This document shows, one piece after another, positions 24,210 through 34,649 of a DNA stretch of 64,000 nucleotides. The position numbers were made by a program, and so were the translations under genes. This stretch comes from Colias croceus. Its lineage: Eukaryota > Arthropoda > Insecta > Lepidoptera > Pieridae. The notes under the pieces are model-generated. The model had not been told where the DNA came from. It was given only the letters and a program-made list of their open reading frames with translations, and made no database searches. Positions within the stretch are counted from its first letter, which is position 1. Each line of letters starts with the position of its first letter. Where the stretch lies: the NCBI RefSeq assembly GCF_905220415.1, contig NC_059552.1, positions 3,301,001 to 3,365,000 on the forward strand, in the 5' to 3' direction.

Positions 24210-26941
24210 AAGACAGGGGGAGGACACGATAACGTTGACATCCGGTAATTTATTCTTCTACCGGGAGGGCGACCAACAGTCCCAAGGTGGAATAGGGTTT
24301 ATCGTTCGCAGACCCCTCATTAACAACATCATATCCATCGAAAGTGTGTCGAGCAGGGTAGCGTACCTGATCCTCAAAATATCTGATAGATATTCTTTAA
24401 AGGTGATTCAGGTCTACGCTCCGACCTCGGCACACTCAGATGAAGATGTGGAGGTAATGTATGAAGACATCAGTAGAGCCATACACACCTCGAAAACACA
24501 TTTCAATGTTGTGATGGGGGATTTCAACGCGAAACTGGGCAAAAGAGGCGATGATGAGTTGAGAGTGGGGCAATTTGGATTTGGGCAGCGCAACCCGAGG
24601 GGCCAGAGGCTCTCTGAGTTTCTGGAGAAGGAAGGACTCTTCATGATGAATTCCTTTTTCCAGAAATCTCCGCATAGGAAATGGACCTGGATAAGCCCCG
24701 ACGGTAAAACGAGGAATGAGATTGACTTTATCATGACAACAAAGAGGCATATATTCAATGATGTTTCTGTGATCAACAGGGTTAAAACCGGCAGCGATCA
24801 CCGTATGGTTAGAGGCACATTGAATATAGATGTGAAACTTGAAAGGTCTCGCTTGATTAAGTCAACTCTTCGACCGTTCCGCACCCAAATTCAGAACCCC
24901 GAAAGCTTTCAACTCGAGCTCCAAAATCGCTTCGCTTGCCTAGGCGATGACGTATCTGTGGACGATCTGAACAACAGGCTTATCGAAACGATTCGTACGG
25001 TAGGGTTGCATCACTGCAAGATTCCCCGTAAGAATCGAACACAAAAACTTTCCGACCATACCCTCAAGCTCCTGGCAGAGCGACGCTCTTTGCTACTGAA
25101 TACTTCCGATGAAGCGAAGTCATATAGGCAGCTCAATAGACGAATCACAAAGTCCTTGCGAACCGATATCCGCTCCTTCAATACGAAAAACATTGAAGAA
25201 GCGATACAGCGAAATAAAGGCTCAAAAGTGTTCGCAAGAGATGGATCTATTGGGCAAAGCCGGCTGACTAAGCTGAAGACGGATAGTGGCAAAATTGTGT
25301 CGTCTCAACCGGAGCTACTAGGCGAGGTCGAGAAGTTTTATGGACACCTTTACACCTCCGTGGCTAAGCCTGTTGCGAGTCCGGCGAAAGATCCTAGAGC
25401 CCGACTAACCCGACATTACACCGAAGATATCCCGGACATCAGCCTGTACGAGATTAGGATGGCGCTCAAACAGCTTAAGAACAACAAGGCGCCGGGTGAG
25501 GATGGAATCACATCTGAGCTTCTGAGAGCGGGTGGCAAACCAATCCTCAGAGTGCTACAGAGGTTATTCACTTCCACCTTACTCGAGGGCACTGCGCCAA
25601 AAGCATGGAGCAGCAGTATGGTTGTCCTCTTCTTCAAAAAGGGAGACAAAACCCTGTTGAAGAACTACAGGCCAATATCACTGCTGAGCCATGTCTATAA
25701 GCTGTTCTCGAGAGTCATCACGAATCGTCTCGAACGCAGGCTTGATGACTTCCAGCCTCCCGAACAAGCCGGTTTCCGAAGAGGCTTTAGTACCATAGAC
25801 CACATACATACGCTGCGGCAGATTATACAGAAGACGGAGGAGTATAATCTGCCATTATGCTTGGCGTTTGTGGACTATGAAAAAGCCTTTGATTCGATCG
25901 AGACTTGGGCCGTATTGAGGTCTCTTCAGCGTTGCCGCATTGACTATCGGTATATCGAAGTGTTGAGAAGTCTGTATGAAAACGCCACTATGTCAGTCCG
26001 GGTTCAGGAGCATTGCACAAAGGCAATTCCTCTGCAGCGCGGGGTCCGACAAGGAGATGTTATTTCTCCTAAACTGTTTACCGCTGCTTTGGAAGATGTC
26101 TTCAAGCTCCTGGACTGGCAAGGACTTGGCATCAATGTTAATGGCGAGTACATCACTCACCTTCGATTTGCCGATGATATCGTAGTCATGGCAGAATCCC
26201 TGGAAGACCTCAATACAATGCTCGGTGGCCTCTACAGAGTTTCACAACAAGTGGGCCTTAGCATGAACATGGACAAGACGAAAATCATGTCAAATGTCCA
26301 TGTTGTGCCCACTCCGGTATCAGTTGGAAACTCTATTCTCGAAGTTGTTGACGAATACGTTTACCTGGGACAAAGCGTCCAATTAGGTAAGTCCAATTTC
26401 GGGAAAGAGGTCAATCGTCGAATCCGACTCGGCTGGGCAGCGTTCGGGAAACTACGCAACATCTTTTCGTCCAAAATCCCTCAGTGCCTGAAGATGAAAG
26501 TCTTCGAGCAGTGTGTGTTACCGGTGTTGACTTATGGATCTGAGACGTGGTCCCTAACCGCGGGTATGGTGCACAAGCTTCGCGTCGCTCAACGAGCTAT
26601 GGAACGGGCTATGCTCGGGGTTTCTTTGCGTGATCGAATCAGAAATGAGGAGATCCGCAAAAGAACTAAAGTCACCGACATAGCCCACCGTATTAGTAAG
26701 TTGAAGTGGCGCTGGGCTGGGCATATAGCCCGCAGAACCGATGGCCGTTGGGGCAGAAAGGTTCTAGAGTGGCGACCACGTACAGGACGTCGCAGTGTGG
26801 GACGGCCTTCAACGAGGTGGACAGACGACCTGATCAAAGTGGCGGGGAGCCGCTGGAGTCAGGCCGCTGGTGATCGGTCGTTTTGGAAATCTTTGGGGGA
26901 GGCCTATGTCCTGCAGTGGACGTCTTGAAAGGCTGGAACGG
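24210..26941 (+). mobile_element. 5'-truncated RTE-clade non-LTR retrotransposon with 11-bp TSD
   Basis: The insert is bordered by ATTATTAATTA at 24199-24209 and again at 26942-26952. The empty site is preserved in the opposite palindrome arm, which reads GATATTATTAATTACTACAT without interruption. The copy begins inside the endonuclease coding region, so it is 5'-truncated, as is usual after incomplete target-primed reverse transcription. The 3' UTR is only 13 bp after the TGA and lacks a poly-A tail. The uninterrupted reading frame implies a recent insertion. Confidence 0.85.
24211..26928 (+). CDS. RTE-type endonuclease/reverse transcriptase, N-terminally truncated
   Basis: The frame opens directly at the insertion junction (RQGEDTITLTSGNLFFYREG), with no ATG; TTG at 24235 is only the first conventional alternative start. 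Numbering from 24235 gives 897 residues. The APE-type endonuclease shows VYAP (60-63), GDFN (95-98), DFIM (164-167) and SDHR (187-190). The reverse transcriptase shows NKAPGEDGI (417-425), FVDYEKAFD (545-553), GVRQGDVISPKLF (603-615) and the catalytic FADD (645-648). The C-terminal part has the KWRWAGHIAR and EAYVLQWTS wording of RTE elements. The first ~80 residues of the endonuclease are missing, so it should not be active despite an intact catalytic RT core. No frameshifts or stops. Confidence 0.85.
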   Translation, partial: RQGEDTITLTSGNLFFYREGDQQSQGGIGFIVRRPLINNIISIESVSSRVAYLILKISDRYSLKVIQVYAPTSAHSDEDVEVMYEDISRAIHTSKTHFNVVMGDFNAKLGKRGDDELRVGQFGFGQRNPRGQRLSEFLEKEGLFMMNSFFQKSPHRKWTWISPDGKTRNEIDFIMTTKRHIFNDVSVINRVKTGSDHRMVRGTLNIDVKLERSRLIKSTLRPFRTQIQNPESFQLELQNRFACLGDDVSVDDLNNRLIETIRTVGLHHCKIPRKNRTQKLSDHTLKLLAERRSLLLNTSDEAKSYRQLNRRITKSLRTDIRSFNTKNIEEAIQRNKGSKVFARDGSIGQSRLTKLKTDSGKIVSSQPELLGEVEKFYGHLYTSVAKPVASPAKDPRARLTRHYTEDIPDISLYEIRMALKQLKNNKAPGEDGITSELLRAGGKPILRVLQRLFTSTLLEGTAPKAWSSSMVVLFFKKGDKTLLKNYRPISLLSHVYKLFSRVITNRLERRLDDFQPPEQAGFRRGFSTIDHIHTLRQIIQKTEEYNLPLCLAFVDYEKAFDSIETWAVLRSLQRCRIDYRYIEVLRSLYENATMSVRVQEHCTKAIPLQRGVRQGDVISPKLFTAALEDVFKLLDWQGLGINVNGEYITHLRFADDIVVMAESLEDLNTMLGGLYRVSQQVGLSMNMDKTKIMSNVHVVPTPVSVGNSILEVVDEYVYLGQSVQLGKSNFGKEVNRRIRLGWAAFGKLRNIFSSKIPQCLKMKVFEQCVLPVLTYGSETWSLTAGMVHKLRVAQRAMERAMLGVSLRDRIRNEEIRKRTKVTDIAHRISKLKWRWAGHIARRTDGRWGRKVLEWRPRTGRRSVGRPSTRWTDDLIKVAGSRWSQAAGDRSFWKSLGEAYVLQWTS

Positions 26942-27172
26942 ATTATTAATTACTACATATTATTTTTATGTGCTATTTACTAAAAAGGTTTGATGTCGGT
27001 GCATGGGCTTAATACTAAGTGCTTAGTGTTTGGCACCGACTTCAAACCTATTTAATAAATAGCACATAAAAATAATATGTAGTAATTAATAATATCAAAT
27101 CTTTTTTATTTCTTACTTTTCCGTTTTTGAAGTCGGTTGTTTTTAACGCAGTTATTTTTATTTAATACTTTT

Positions 27173-27617
27173 TAGTGTATTTTTCAACACGAATCAAACG
27201 AGCCCAAACTCGATAAAGTTGAGTCAATATATTACTGAGTTCCTATGCCACCTTCCGATTCCATCATCAGATCAGCTCCATGTCATGATAATGTTTCATC
27301 GCTATCCAATTTACATTCGTATACAAAATTTCAGCTCAATCGGTTACCGGGAAGTGAATCAAAGTTACTTGCTACATTGAAATTAAGTCATCGAGTACAG
27401 ACAAAAATGCTCATAAAATAAAAACTACTAGGCCTAGCCGAATAAAATTTTTATGGGACCAATTCGACACCATCCCGCATCGAACAAAAAAAGAATCACG
27501 TAAATCGGTTCAGAAACCTCGGAGTAATCGGTGTACATACATAAAAAAAAAAAAAAAAAAAAAATATATACCGGCCGAATTGATAACCTCCTCCTTTTTT
27601 TTGAAGTCGGTTAAAAA
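27173..27617 (-). repeat. Interspersed repeat adjoining the palindromic element
   Basis: Read on the minus strand it starts TTTTTAACCGACTTCAAAAA, AAAAGGAGGAGGTTATCAAT, TCGGCCGG, and contains a 22-base T run followed by TGTACACCGATTACTCCGAG. It leads directly into the AACCGACTTC palindromic arm. It may be the rest of one larger element of which the fold-back is one end. Family unnamed by me; no ORF. Confidence 0.55.
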
Positions 27618-29071
27618 GATTCCTATGTTCCTATTGCGTGTTAAAGGAACTAGTACCTTTTGTTTGTAGCGTGTCTCCCAACTACGTAGTACGTATCTTG
27701 ATAAAGATCCGTGTACAATGGAGTACGATATCCCGGTTTTCGAAGTATCAATTTGCTGACGGAATCAAAGCGGCACAGGCGTTATTTATGTACATATCTG
27801 AAACTTTTTATGGGTTATTTGAGATGTGATTGATATGAAGTAATTGTTATTTATTTGGTAATAGCTTTGGCCAATAATTCGTAGCGCTAGGAGACGATCG
27901 ACGTTTTTCTCTTAACATTCGTCTATAATATTATGTACTCTCATTAGTCTTAGCGTTTTGATACGTGGGCTATTAAACTTCCTTATATTAATAAATAAGC
28001 TATCCTGCATAAAAATATATTTCTTACAACCAATCAAATAATATCTTCATCTTCATAAGATTTATATTAACTTGATTTATGAGACAAGAAACACAAATTA
28101 AATATTGCACATTTATTATATTATACCTACGTAGAATTTAATGAAATAGATAGAATCTTATATAATTCAATTAAAAAAGTGTCTAATAGCCAGATGAACT
28201 AAGAAATCTAATAGCCACCTTTCTTGAAGAAAAGCTATCACTGAAGCAGATGGGAAATGCATTTTTATAAAGTCCTGTCGATAAAACGGTCTCCCATTTT
28301 AAACAGTTTCATTATGACGCATTCATAAAAGGATAAAAAACTAAGTAAATTACTATTTTAAAATCTGCAGATAAAAGCGAGAAGTATACAAAAATAAAGA
28401 AATGACACAGATAGTATTTGTGCTTGTGATGTGCACTTGATACCTGTTTTAATGATGTTTGCATTCTGGCTTTTCATATTATGAGACGGAATTTCAAAAT
28501 GATATCTTCAGTGCTCACTGTATCTCATTATCAAAGATCAAACTCTCAGTTGAACTGTAGATGGCGTTATATTAAATATCGGATAGTTTGTTCAAAGGCA
28601 GAAGTATATTACAAAGTTACAATCTCTGCTCCAATATTTCAACAGCTTGCAACAATAATAAAAGGAAAGGCTTTCTCAATTCGACATAATCAGAATCTGT
28701 TAGGCTAGATCGAATAGTTTGCGCGGAATAAAAACGGGAATTCCACTGGACATGATCCAATAAGATTTGGAAGAGAGCCAAGTCACACCACGAACGTTAA
28801 AAGTCTCAAGCACATTGTTAGTTTCTTCCACTCTCGCCTTTAATTAATCGAAAATTCGTACTTATATTAATAAACTTTGGTTTGCTTACTGAAGAGTTAC
28901 AAAGTAAGGAAGATTGATTTATATTGAATGTAGCATAGAAAGTTGTACATTATCTTTATCAATGCGATAATAGCAGTGATGGGTTAGTAAATGGTACTTC
29001 AATCAAACGAAAACGGGGTTTGGAAACATCCATATTATATGAATCGATAGTTCGACAACAAAACATTATGA
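27618..29071. other. Spacer, nothing recognised
   Basis: ORFs at 27638-27829 and 28481-28708 have no recognised motif; no terminal repeats were seen. Confidence 0.45.
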
Positions 29072-29168
29072 AATCTGCCAACCTGTACTTGGCCAGCGTG
29101 GTAGATTACAGCAAAAGTCATGACTTTTGTCCCTGCAGTGGAAACTTTATATTATAATATGGGCTGAT
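29072..29168 (-). repeat. Diverged CAGCCCAT-type retroposon tail
   Basis: On the minus strand ATCAGCCCATATTATAATAT ... TCTACCACGCTGGCCAAGTA, CAGGTTGGCAG aligns with the insert at 18851-18961. The middle is diverged. No target duplication was identified. Confidence 0.55.
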
Positions 29169-29199
29169 AGTGCTGAAAGCGTCTCTCATTTTGTCAGAT

Positions 29200-29400
29200 T
29201 TTCATATCCCTTTGGAACGATTTGCCACCTGCGGTGTTCCCGAACAACTACGACATTGGGGCATTTAAGAAAAGAGCTTATTTGTACGTAAAAGGCCGGC
29301 AAAGCACCTGTAACTCTTCTAGTATTACAAGTGTTTATGGGCGGTGGTGACTACTTAACATCAAGTGGCCCACCTGCTCCTTTGCTTGCCTTGACATAAA
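29200..29400 (+). mobile_element. Non-LTR retrotransposon 3' end (type L3)
   Basis: From 29223 the frame reads PPAVFPNNYDIGAFKKRAYL then YVKGRQST, ending at a TGA after YGRW. This matches the usual C-terminus of lepidopteran reverse transcriptases (VFP..Y....FK.R...YL.GR). The 3' UTR TGGCCCACCTGCTCCTTTGC and a final A run follow. Only the tail remains; the clade cannot be set from it. Confidence 0.65.
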
Positions 29401-29434
29401 AAAAATCCCACCTACTGAAAAGATATATATAAAA

Positions 29435-29685
29435 CTAGCTTTCCGCCCGCGGCTTCGCCCACGCAGTCAAAGAAAAAACCAGCATAGTTCCCGTTCCCGT
29501 GGGATTTCCGTGATAAAACCTATCCTATGTCCCGGAGTAGAAAGTAGCCTATGTCCTTTCTCGGGTATCAAAACATCTCTATACCAAATTTCATGCAAAT
29601 TGGTTCATTAGTAGTTGGTTCATTAGTTGCGTGATTGAGTAACAGACAGACAGAGTTACTTTCGCATTTATAATATTAGTATGGA
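29435..29685 (-). mobile_element. Helitron-like element, family B
   Basis: On the minus strand: TCCATACTAATATTATAAAT, GCGAAAGTAACTCTGTCTGT ... hairpin CGTGGGCGAAGCCGCGGGCG then GAAAGCTAG. Flanks A and T. It includes a small internal duplication of GGTTCATTAGT. Non-coding. Confidence 0.75.
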
Positions 29686-29689
29686 TTTG

Positions 29690-30097
29690 GGGAATAAAAA
29701 TGTGTTCTATTATTTTGTCGTGTAAACATAGAAATAATAACATTATAATGAGCAAAATCACCTTATTAATGTTAATGTTTTGCAGTATAGCTTACAAAAG
29801 ATCTTAATATAATTTTACTTAATTTATGTTGTAAATTATAAATAAAATTATATACCATTCAAAGGAATATAATGCTTCAATTATTAACGTTCATAAAGCT
29901 AATAAAACAGGTCTACAATTTAAAATTTATTTAAAACGTTTCTGTAATTAAAATTGTTAACAGTAGCTATATTTTTCTGTTGGAAATAAATGGAATTTTC
30001 CCTAGAAGTTTCATAATTAAAATTTTGTTAATCAGTAACAATTTGCATCGTAATTGCAATTTAAATACTAATAATTGCCAAGGTTAAAACAGTTTTT
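29690..30097. other. AT-rich spacer
   Basis: Nothing recognised. Confidence 0.5.
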
Positions 30098-30678
30098 AGG
30101 GTTCCGTAGCCAAAATGGCAAAAACGGAACCCTTATAGTTTCGTCATGTCCGTCTGTCCGTCTGTCCGTCTGTCCGTCTGTCACAGCCGATTTACTCGGA
30201 AACTATAAGTACTACAGTGATGAAATTTGATGGGAATATGTGTTGTATGAACCGCTACAAAAATATGACACTAAATAGTAAAAAAAAGAATTGGGGGTGG
30301 GGCCCCCCCATACATGTAACTGAGGGATGAAATTTTTTTTTTCGATGTACATACCCGTGTGGGGTATCAATGGAAAGGTCTTTTAAAATGATATAAAGTT
30401 TTCTAAAAAACATTTTTCTTAAAGTGAACGGTTTTTGAGATATCAGCTCTCAAAGTCGTAAAAAGTATGTCCCCCCCCCTCTATTTTTATAACTACGGGG
30501 TATAAAATTCAAAAAAAAATAGAGGTGATGCATGCTAATTAACTCTTTCAACGATTTTTGGTTTGATCAAAGTATCTCTTATAGTTTTTGAGATAGGTTG
30601 ATTTAACTGTAATTTATTATATTTGCTGCTACGGAACCCTTTGTGCGCGAGCCCGACTCGCACTTGGCCGGTTTTTTT
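30098..30678 (+). mobile_element. GGGTTCCGTAGCC-type lepidopteran repeat
   Basis: Begins AGGGTTCCGTAGCCAAAATG, carries a GTCTGTCC octamer repeat (about 30147-30183), a GGTGGGGCCCCCCC block and ends GCGAGCCCGACTCGCACTTG GCCGG with a T run. I recognise both ends as those of a very common dispersed lepidopteran element, of uncertain class. No ORF. Confidence 0.65.
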
Positions 30679-30681
30679 TAA

Positions 30682-31225
30682 TTGCTCTCTTTTTATAGGA
30701 GTTACAGTAATTTAAAGTTCTTACAAATTGTGATTCGCAGTAACTTTTTATACAAAAAAGCAAGTGATTTAAATAGCCGTAGTCGCAGAGATGCAAATAA
30801 ATTAATTTTAAAAGATAATCCTCGACTAAAAAAATATAATAAAAATTGTCTTTGTATGAGTGTAAAAATATATAATAAGGTACAAACTAAATTAAAAAAC
30901 TTAGACTCTAAATTATTTCTAAAAAAACTTAACGAATGGCTTCAACAGAAATGTTTTTATAGTGTTAAGGAATTTTTGGACTCATGATTGTATATTTGTT
31001 TCTTGATTTTTATGATGTATGTTAGGTATAATAAATTTTGAAATTTTTATTGTATAATGAATAATGTGAATGAATGACAAATTAATTGGATACTTTGAAT
31101 ATAGATATTATGTAATAAAATAATTTTGCACGCTGTTAAATAACGGCTAAACATGCTGTAACATTATATTGTAAGTTATAACACCTTAAAATACCATGTT
31201 TAAATGCAAATAAAGGATTTATTAT
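30682..31225 (+). mobile_element. Non-LTR retrotransposon 3' end (type L1), ~100 C-terminal codons
   Basis: An open frame to 30987 gives 101 residues of basic, leucine-rich C-terminus ending KLNEWLQQKCFYSVKEFLDS. The 3' UTR ends AATGCAAATAAAGGATTTAT TATTATT. The last ~35 coding bases and most of the UTR match 15049-15215, which lacks an ~80-bp UTR segment present here. Reverse transcriptase domains are absent (5' truncation). The element's (ATT)n tail hosts the next insertion. Confidence 0.7.
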
Positions 31226-32018
31226 TATTATTATTGTTCCTCGGTTCCATAATACTCGGGTACCACCAGAAGGACGGTACCCGGACTTTTGGAAGGCTTA
31301 CGTGGGGACACGGATCCAACACGCAGAGGCCCTTTCGAGAATTTTACTGTGTTGTGGGACACCAGCCGCAGTCTACCCATGACTGCACTATAGAGATACA
31401 GTCCTGGGCAGTCCGCGGCCGATGTAGGACTATTGTGAGAAATGGAAGCAAAATAAACCGGGCTATGGAATGGGATGCTACATGGACTGGAATTGGGGAC
31501 TATGGAAACTATGGCACCTGCCTTTCTACTTAAGGGAAGTAAAAATTTGTTGGCAGGTGGTGACTCGCCCTCTCACTGTATGGGCCCCCGAAATAAGTCG
31601 CTGCAATAGTGCGACAAGGGGGCAACATATTGTGAGCAGCTAAGGGTGGAGAGGCGTCCCTGGACTTTAAACTACGATCACGCGCTCCCTGAGGGTCCAG
31701 CATCACGTGCCCACTCGCCACTTACGCTTCGCATCCACCCTTCGAGCTAAAAGCTCTCGCGACTCCACTCTGGCCGGCCGGTTAAGGCAAGCCAGAGGTG
31801 GGGGTCCTGTCCTCGTCAGGCTTCACTCCGACCGGCCGGTGAAGGCAAGCCGGAGATGAAGACAGGGGCCTCCCCCGGGAGCACTCGGTTCCCGCGGGGT
31901 CGCTACTCCCCGACACCCCGCCACAAGGTGTCCTGCGGGTTGACTGATTGCACGGGTGGAATATCTATTGTCACGTAGACAATAGATATTCCAACCGTGG
32001 GCGATGGGGTTATTATTA
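31226..32018 (-). mobile_element. Element inserted in (TTA)n, Dong/R4-like candidate
   Basis: About 790 bp of GC-rich DNA is bounded on both sides by (TTA)n. R4/Dong-clade non-LTR elements are known to insert in (TAA)n. Read on the minus strand it begins with a hairpin (CACGGTTGGAATATCTATTG and partner, 22 bp with one mismatch, 31951-31999) and ends GGAACCGAGGAAC(AAT)n. Two ~60-bp-spaced copies of a GGCCGGCCGGT..AAGGCAAGCC motif lie at 31770-31860. No reverse transcriptase is visible, so it would be a short internally deleted or SINE-like derivative. ORFs of 97-109 codons here show no known domain. Confidence 0.5.
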
Positions 32019-32582
32019 TTATTATTATATGAAAACTCGTGATTATCAATATTTAATACAGTGTTGTCTCTCAATCTTGTCCAAAAAGTTCCACTTCTGA
32101 CACGTGAGCTCGGCACACATGTTTTTTTTACCTTTACACCACAGATATTTTCTTATAAATATTCTTATTTAGCCGAAATAAACTAATCCATGAAGTTATT
32201 TCGTTTTATTTCTTTGTTCATGACGGCATTTAGAACCCGTCATTAAACTAAGGTACATAAAACCGCATTATAACATTGCCTTTTCATATTATCTGAGGAA
32301 GCAATGTCTAGTAGTTTAACAAAAACTGACCATATAAATTTACATTAACTAGATATACCTACATATATCATTATTATCTTAATGTGAAATTAACATGTTT
32401 AGTAACGCAATTTAATAAAAAAGTAATATTATAAAATATTATGCCCACCGCATATATTATGTGATGCGATTTTTCCCGCAAACAACGAACAAGCAATTTG
32501 CCTCCAAATCACTTGGAATAGATACATAGGCCATAAATACATTTTTAGTTTTTCCAAACGAATAGGAAGAGGATATAATACA
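32019..32582. other. AT-rich spacer
   Basis: No gene or element end seen. Confidence 0.5.
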
Positions 32583-32722
32583 TACATAGATTTGTTTGCT
32601 TGAACGCGCTACACTCAGGAACAGCGGGTCTAATTTGAAAAATTATTTCACTCTTAGATAGTCCATTTATCGAGAAAGGCTATAATATTATATCATCAAT
32701 GCAGGCAAAAACGCGTGGCTTA
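32583..32722 (+). mobile_element. Helitron-like family A fragment
   Basis: GATTTGTTTGCTTGAACGCG ... GATAGTCCATTTATCGAGAA is family A body. The 5' TC end and the 3' hairpin/CTAG are absent or decayed (only ACGCGTGG near 32710), so this is an old fragment. Confidence 0.55.
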
Positions 32723-34111
32723 GTATACTTTAATTACACATAGATGCGGTGCAGAAATGATATTATGACTATAAAACTAATTTTAGTCAATTGCCTATAT
32801 TAAAATGATCATCGACCTAATTCCCTACGCAGCACAAATATAAATCACTGTCGGTTTATCTAAAACAGATTTAAATTAATGCGGCTAATCGTGATTAGTA
32901 TACAATATACATCTAATTTACATAACTATTGATTTTTACTTAGCATCCTGTAGTTTGGAATAGCTACAATTTTGTACCAATTGGCCATAATATTTGTTTA
33001 AAATAATTATACTGTATATTGATAATATATTATATGGTAAAATACGATACATTAAATGAAATTAATTTACATGGTTTGGTTACTAGATGTAGTTTCTTTA
33101 CAAATTCCCATCGCATTCTATTTACGTTGTCGAAATCTATCAAGAAAAACTTATTACAATACTTTATTTTCACCAAGAAATTTAAAAACATCTTCAATAT
33201 AGCACCGTAGTACAATTTTCTTACGAGTATCCATAAAGCATAGTTCTATCTAACCCTGAAATGTAACGTACAAACAAAATTGCTCGAATCGTTTCAGTCC
33301 CGTGTCTTGTTTTATAAAGTTTTATGCATTTAGTTAAAAATTTCAACAGCAAAACGGTATTTTTGTTCGTAAACATGAAACAATTGTATGGACGAAATGC
33401 GCAAACATTTCCGGTGGGAAAAATCTCGCCACGAGAACGCGGTAAAGCTTAGAAAACTCGTATACACAATGCATATGCTAATTTCAAATTATATTTTGTT
33501 ATTTGGACGTTACTTCGTGTTGGAGTTACGCTTTTTGTAAGGGAACTTCATTGTAGAGACTAGAGTCTTTTAATTTCTATAGACGAGTCGTAATATTTAA
33601 ACACGTAAAAAGTTATTTATATTTAGTTTAGGCAAAATATTATGTTGTTAAAATAGAAGCGAAAGGTGGTGATTTTGCTAATGATGCCTTCCTAGCTGAT
33701 TGAGGCTTTGGGAACTACTAAATATAGGAACGGAAAGTGGTAAGAGCGGCAGTGAATCATTTAGGTACTTCTATACAACCCAATAAAACTTCTAAATCTA
33801 TTTGTCACTTCTTAGCACAAGTTTTGCTTATCACTAAGCGACACTTACATTTGTTAAACATCATAAAAATAACCAAAATCTCATTCCCCTTACTAATTTA
33901 TTTACAAGCACGGTATACTCGTAGCGAATAAATCTTAAGCTCATCGTAGCGGAAGACATTTGCTTGGGAAAACGATGGGGGAACATTTTTGGGATACCTT
34001 TATCTTTACGTTTGCCGATTTGTGTCGTCGTGGTTGCTGTTAAATAGCAGGGGTTTTAATATAAATAATCTTAGTAAAATATCTTTAATTTTAGAGCTTC
34101 ATATTGAATTA
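32723..34111. other. Spacer, nothing recognised
   Basis: The overlapping ORFs on opposite strands at 33019-33215 are chance ORFs in AT-rich DNA. A slightly GC-richer patch lies around 33395-33450. No gene. Confidence 0.45.
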
Positions 34112-34260
34112 TCTATGCTTATAATATAGAGCTGAAGATTGTTTGAACACACTAATCTCAAGGACAACTGGATCACTTTTGAAAAATGTGCTCTCTATAA
34201 GATATCTTCGTGATCCCTCTGTGCTATAACGTACCACGGTCGAAGCCGCGACGGACCTAT
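34112..34260 (+). mobile_element. Helitron-like mosaic: family A body, family C 3' end
   Basis: Starts TCTATGCTTATAATATAGAG CTGAAGA (family A) and keeps CACTAATCTCAAGGAC. It ends ACGTACCACGGTCGAAGCCG CGACGGACCTAT, which is a family C terminus with CTAG changed to CTAT. With 15578-15777 this is the second case of a family C end on another body. Confidence 0.55.
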
Positions 34261-34437
34261 ACAAGGTATATACATATAAGGGGAATAAAAAGGCAAACAA
34301 TATTTGCTTTTTAAAATATCACTGATATGAAAAATCAGCCATAACAGCTCTTTAATATTCTAGCATGATACGTGTACGCTCTGGCTGACACTGCTTTCTT
34401 TTGACATACGAATATGAATAATAATTAATTACCCGTA

Positions 34438-34649
34438 TAGTTCAGGATACATCGCCCATTTTTGCAAACAAGTGACTACTATCAAGCTAATTTTCCGTTT
34501 GTAGCTTTATTTTGATGAGACGCCCAATAATTTCGTGTACGAAAGTCTCGATTGTGGTAGCTAACAGAGATAACAAGGATAAAATTTTTTGATTTGATGG
34601 TTCTCACATGGATAGTCACTTGCAAAAATGGGCGATGTATCCTGAACTA
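34438..34649. mobile_element. MITE with 30-bp perfect inverted ends and TA duplication
   Basis: The first 30 bases (TAGTTCAGGATACATCGCCC and on to TTGCAA) are perfectly inverted at 34620-34649, and imperfect pairing continues inward. TA flanks both sides (34436-34437, 34650-34651), as for Tc1/mariner-type transposition. Length 212 bp, no ORF. Perfect ends suggest relative youth. Confidence 0.8.

Larger units (their letters stand above)
24127..27172. mobile_element. Palindromic (snap-back) element, interrupted by RTE
   Basis: The left arm (AATAACTGCGTTAAAAACAA, CCGACTTCAAAAACGG, GATTTGATATTATTAATTA) and its continuation after the RTE insert (CTACATATTATTTTTATGTG, GGTTTGATGTCGGTGCATGG) are matched in reverse complement at about 27012-27172. 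The centre is near 27010 (ACTAAGTGCTTAGT). Without the insert the element is about 310 bp and nearly a perfect fold-back. No ORF of its own. I know the AACCGACTTCAAAAA motif as common in Lepidoptera but cannot name the family. Confidence 0.7.

Noticed and set aside
24414..26837. ORFs on the minus strand and other frames over the RTE region
   Set aside because: They overlap the RTE reading frame, which has all the family motifs; the others have none.
30147..30183. Regular octamer repeats as a possible CRISPR array
   Set aside because: No spacers, unit of 8 bp, inside a eukaryotic dispersed repeat.
31204..32116. ORFs of 97-109 codons in the GC-rich (TTA)n-flanked block
   Set aside because: No recognised domain; openness follows from GC-rich composition inside a likely mobile element.
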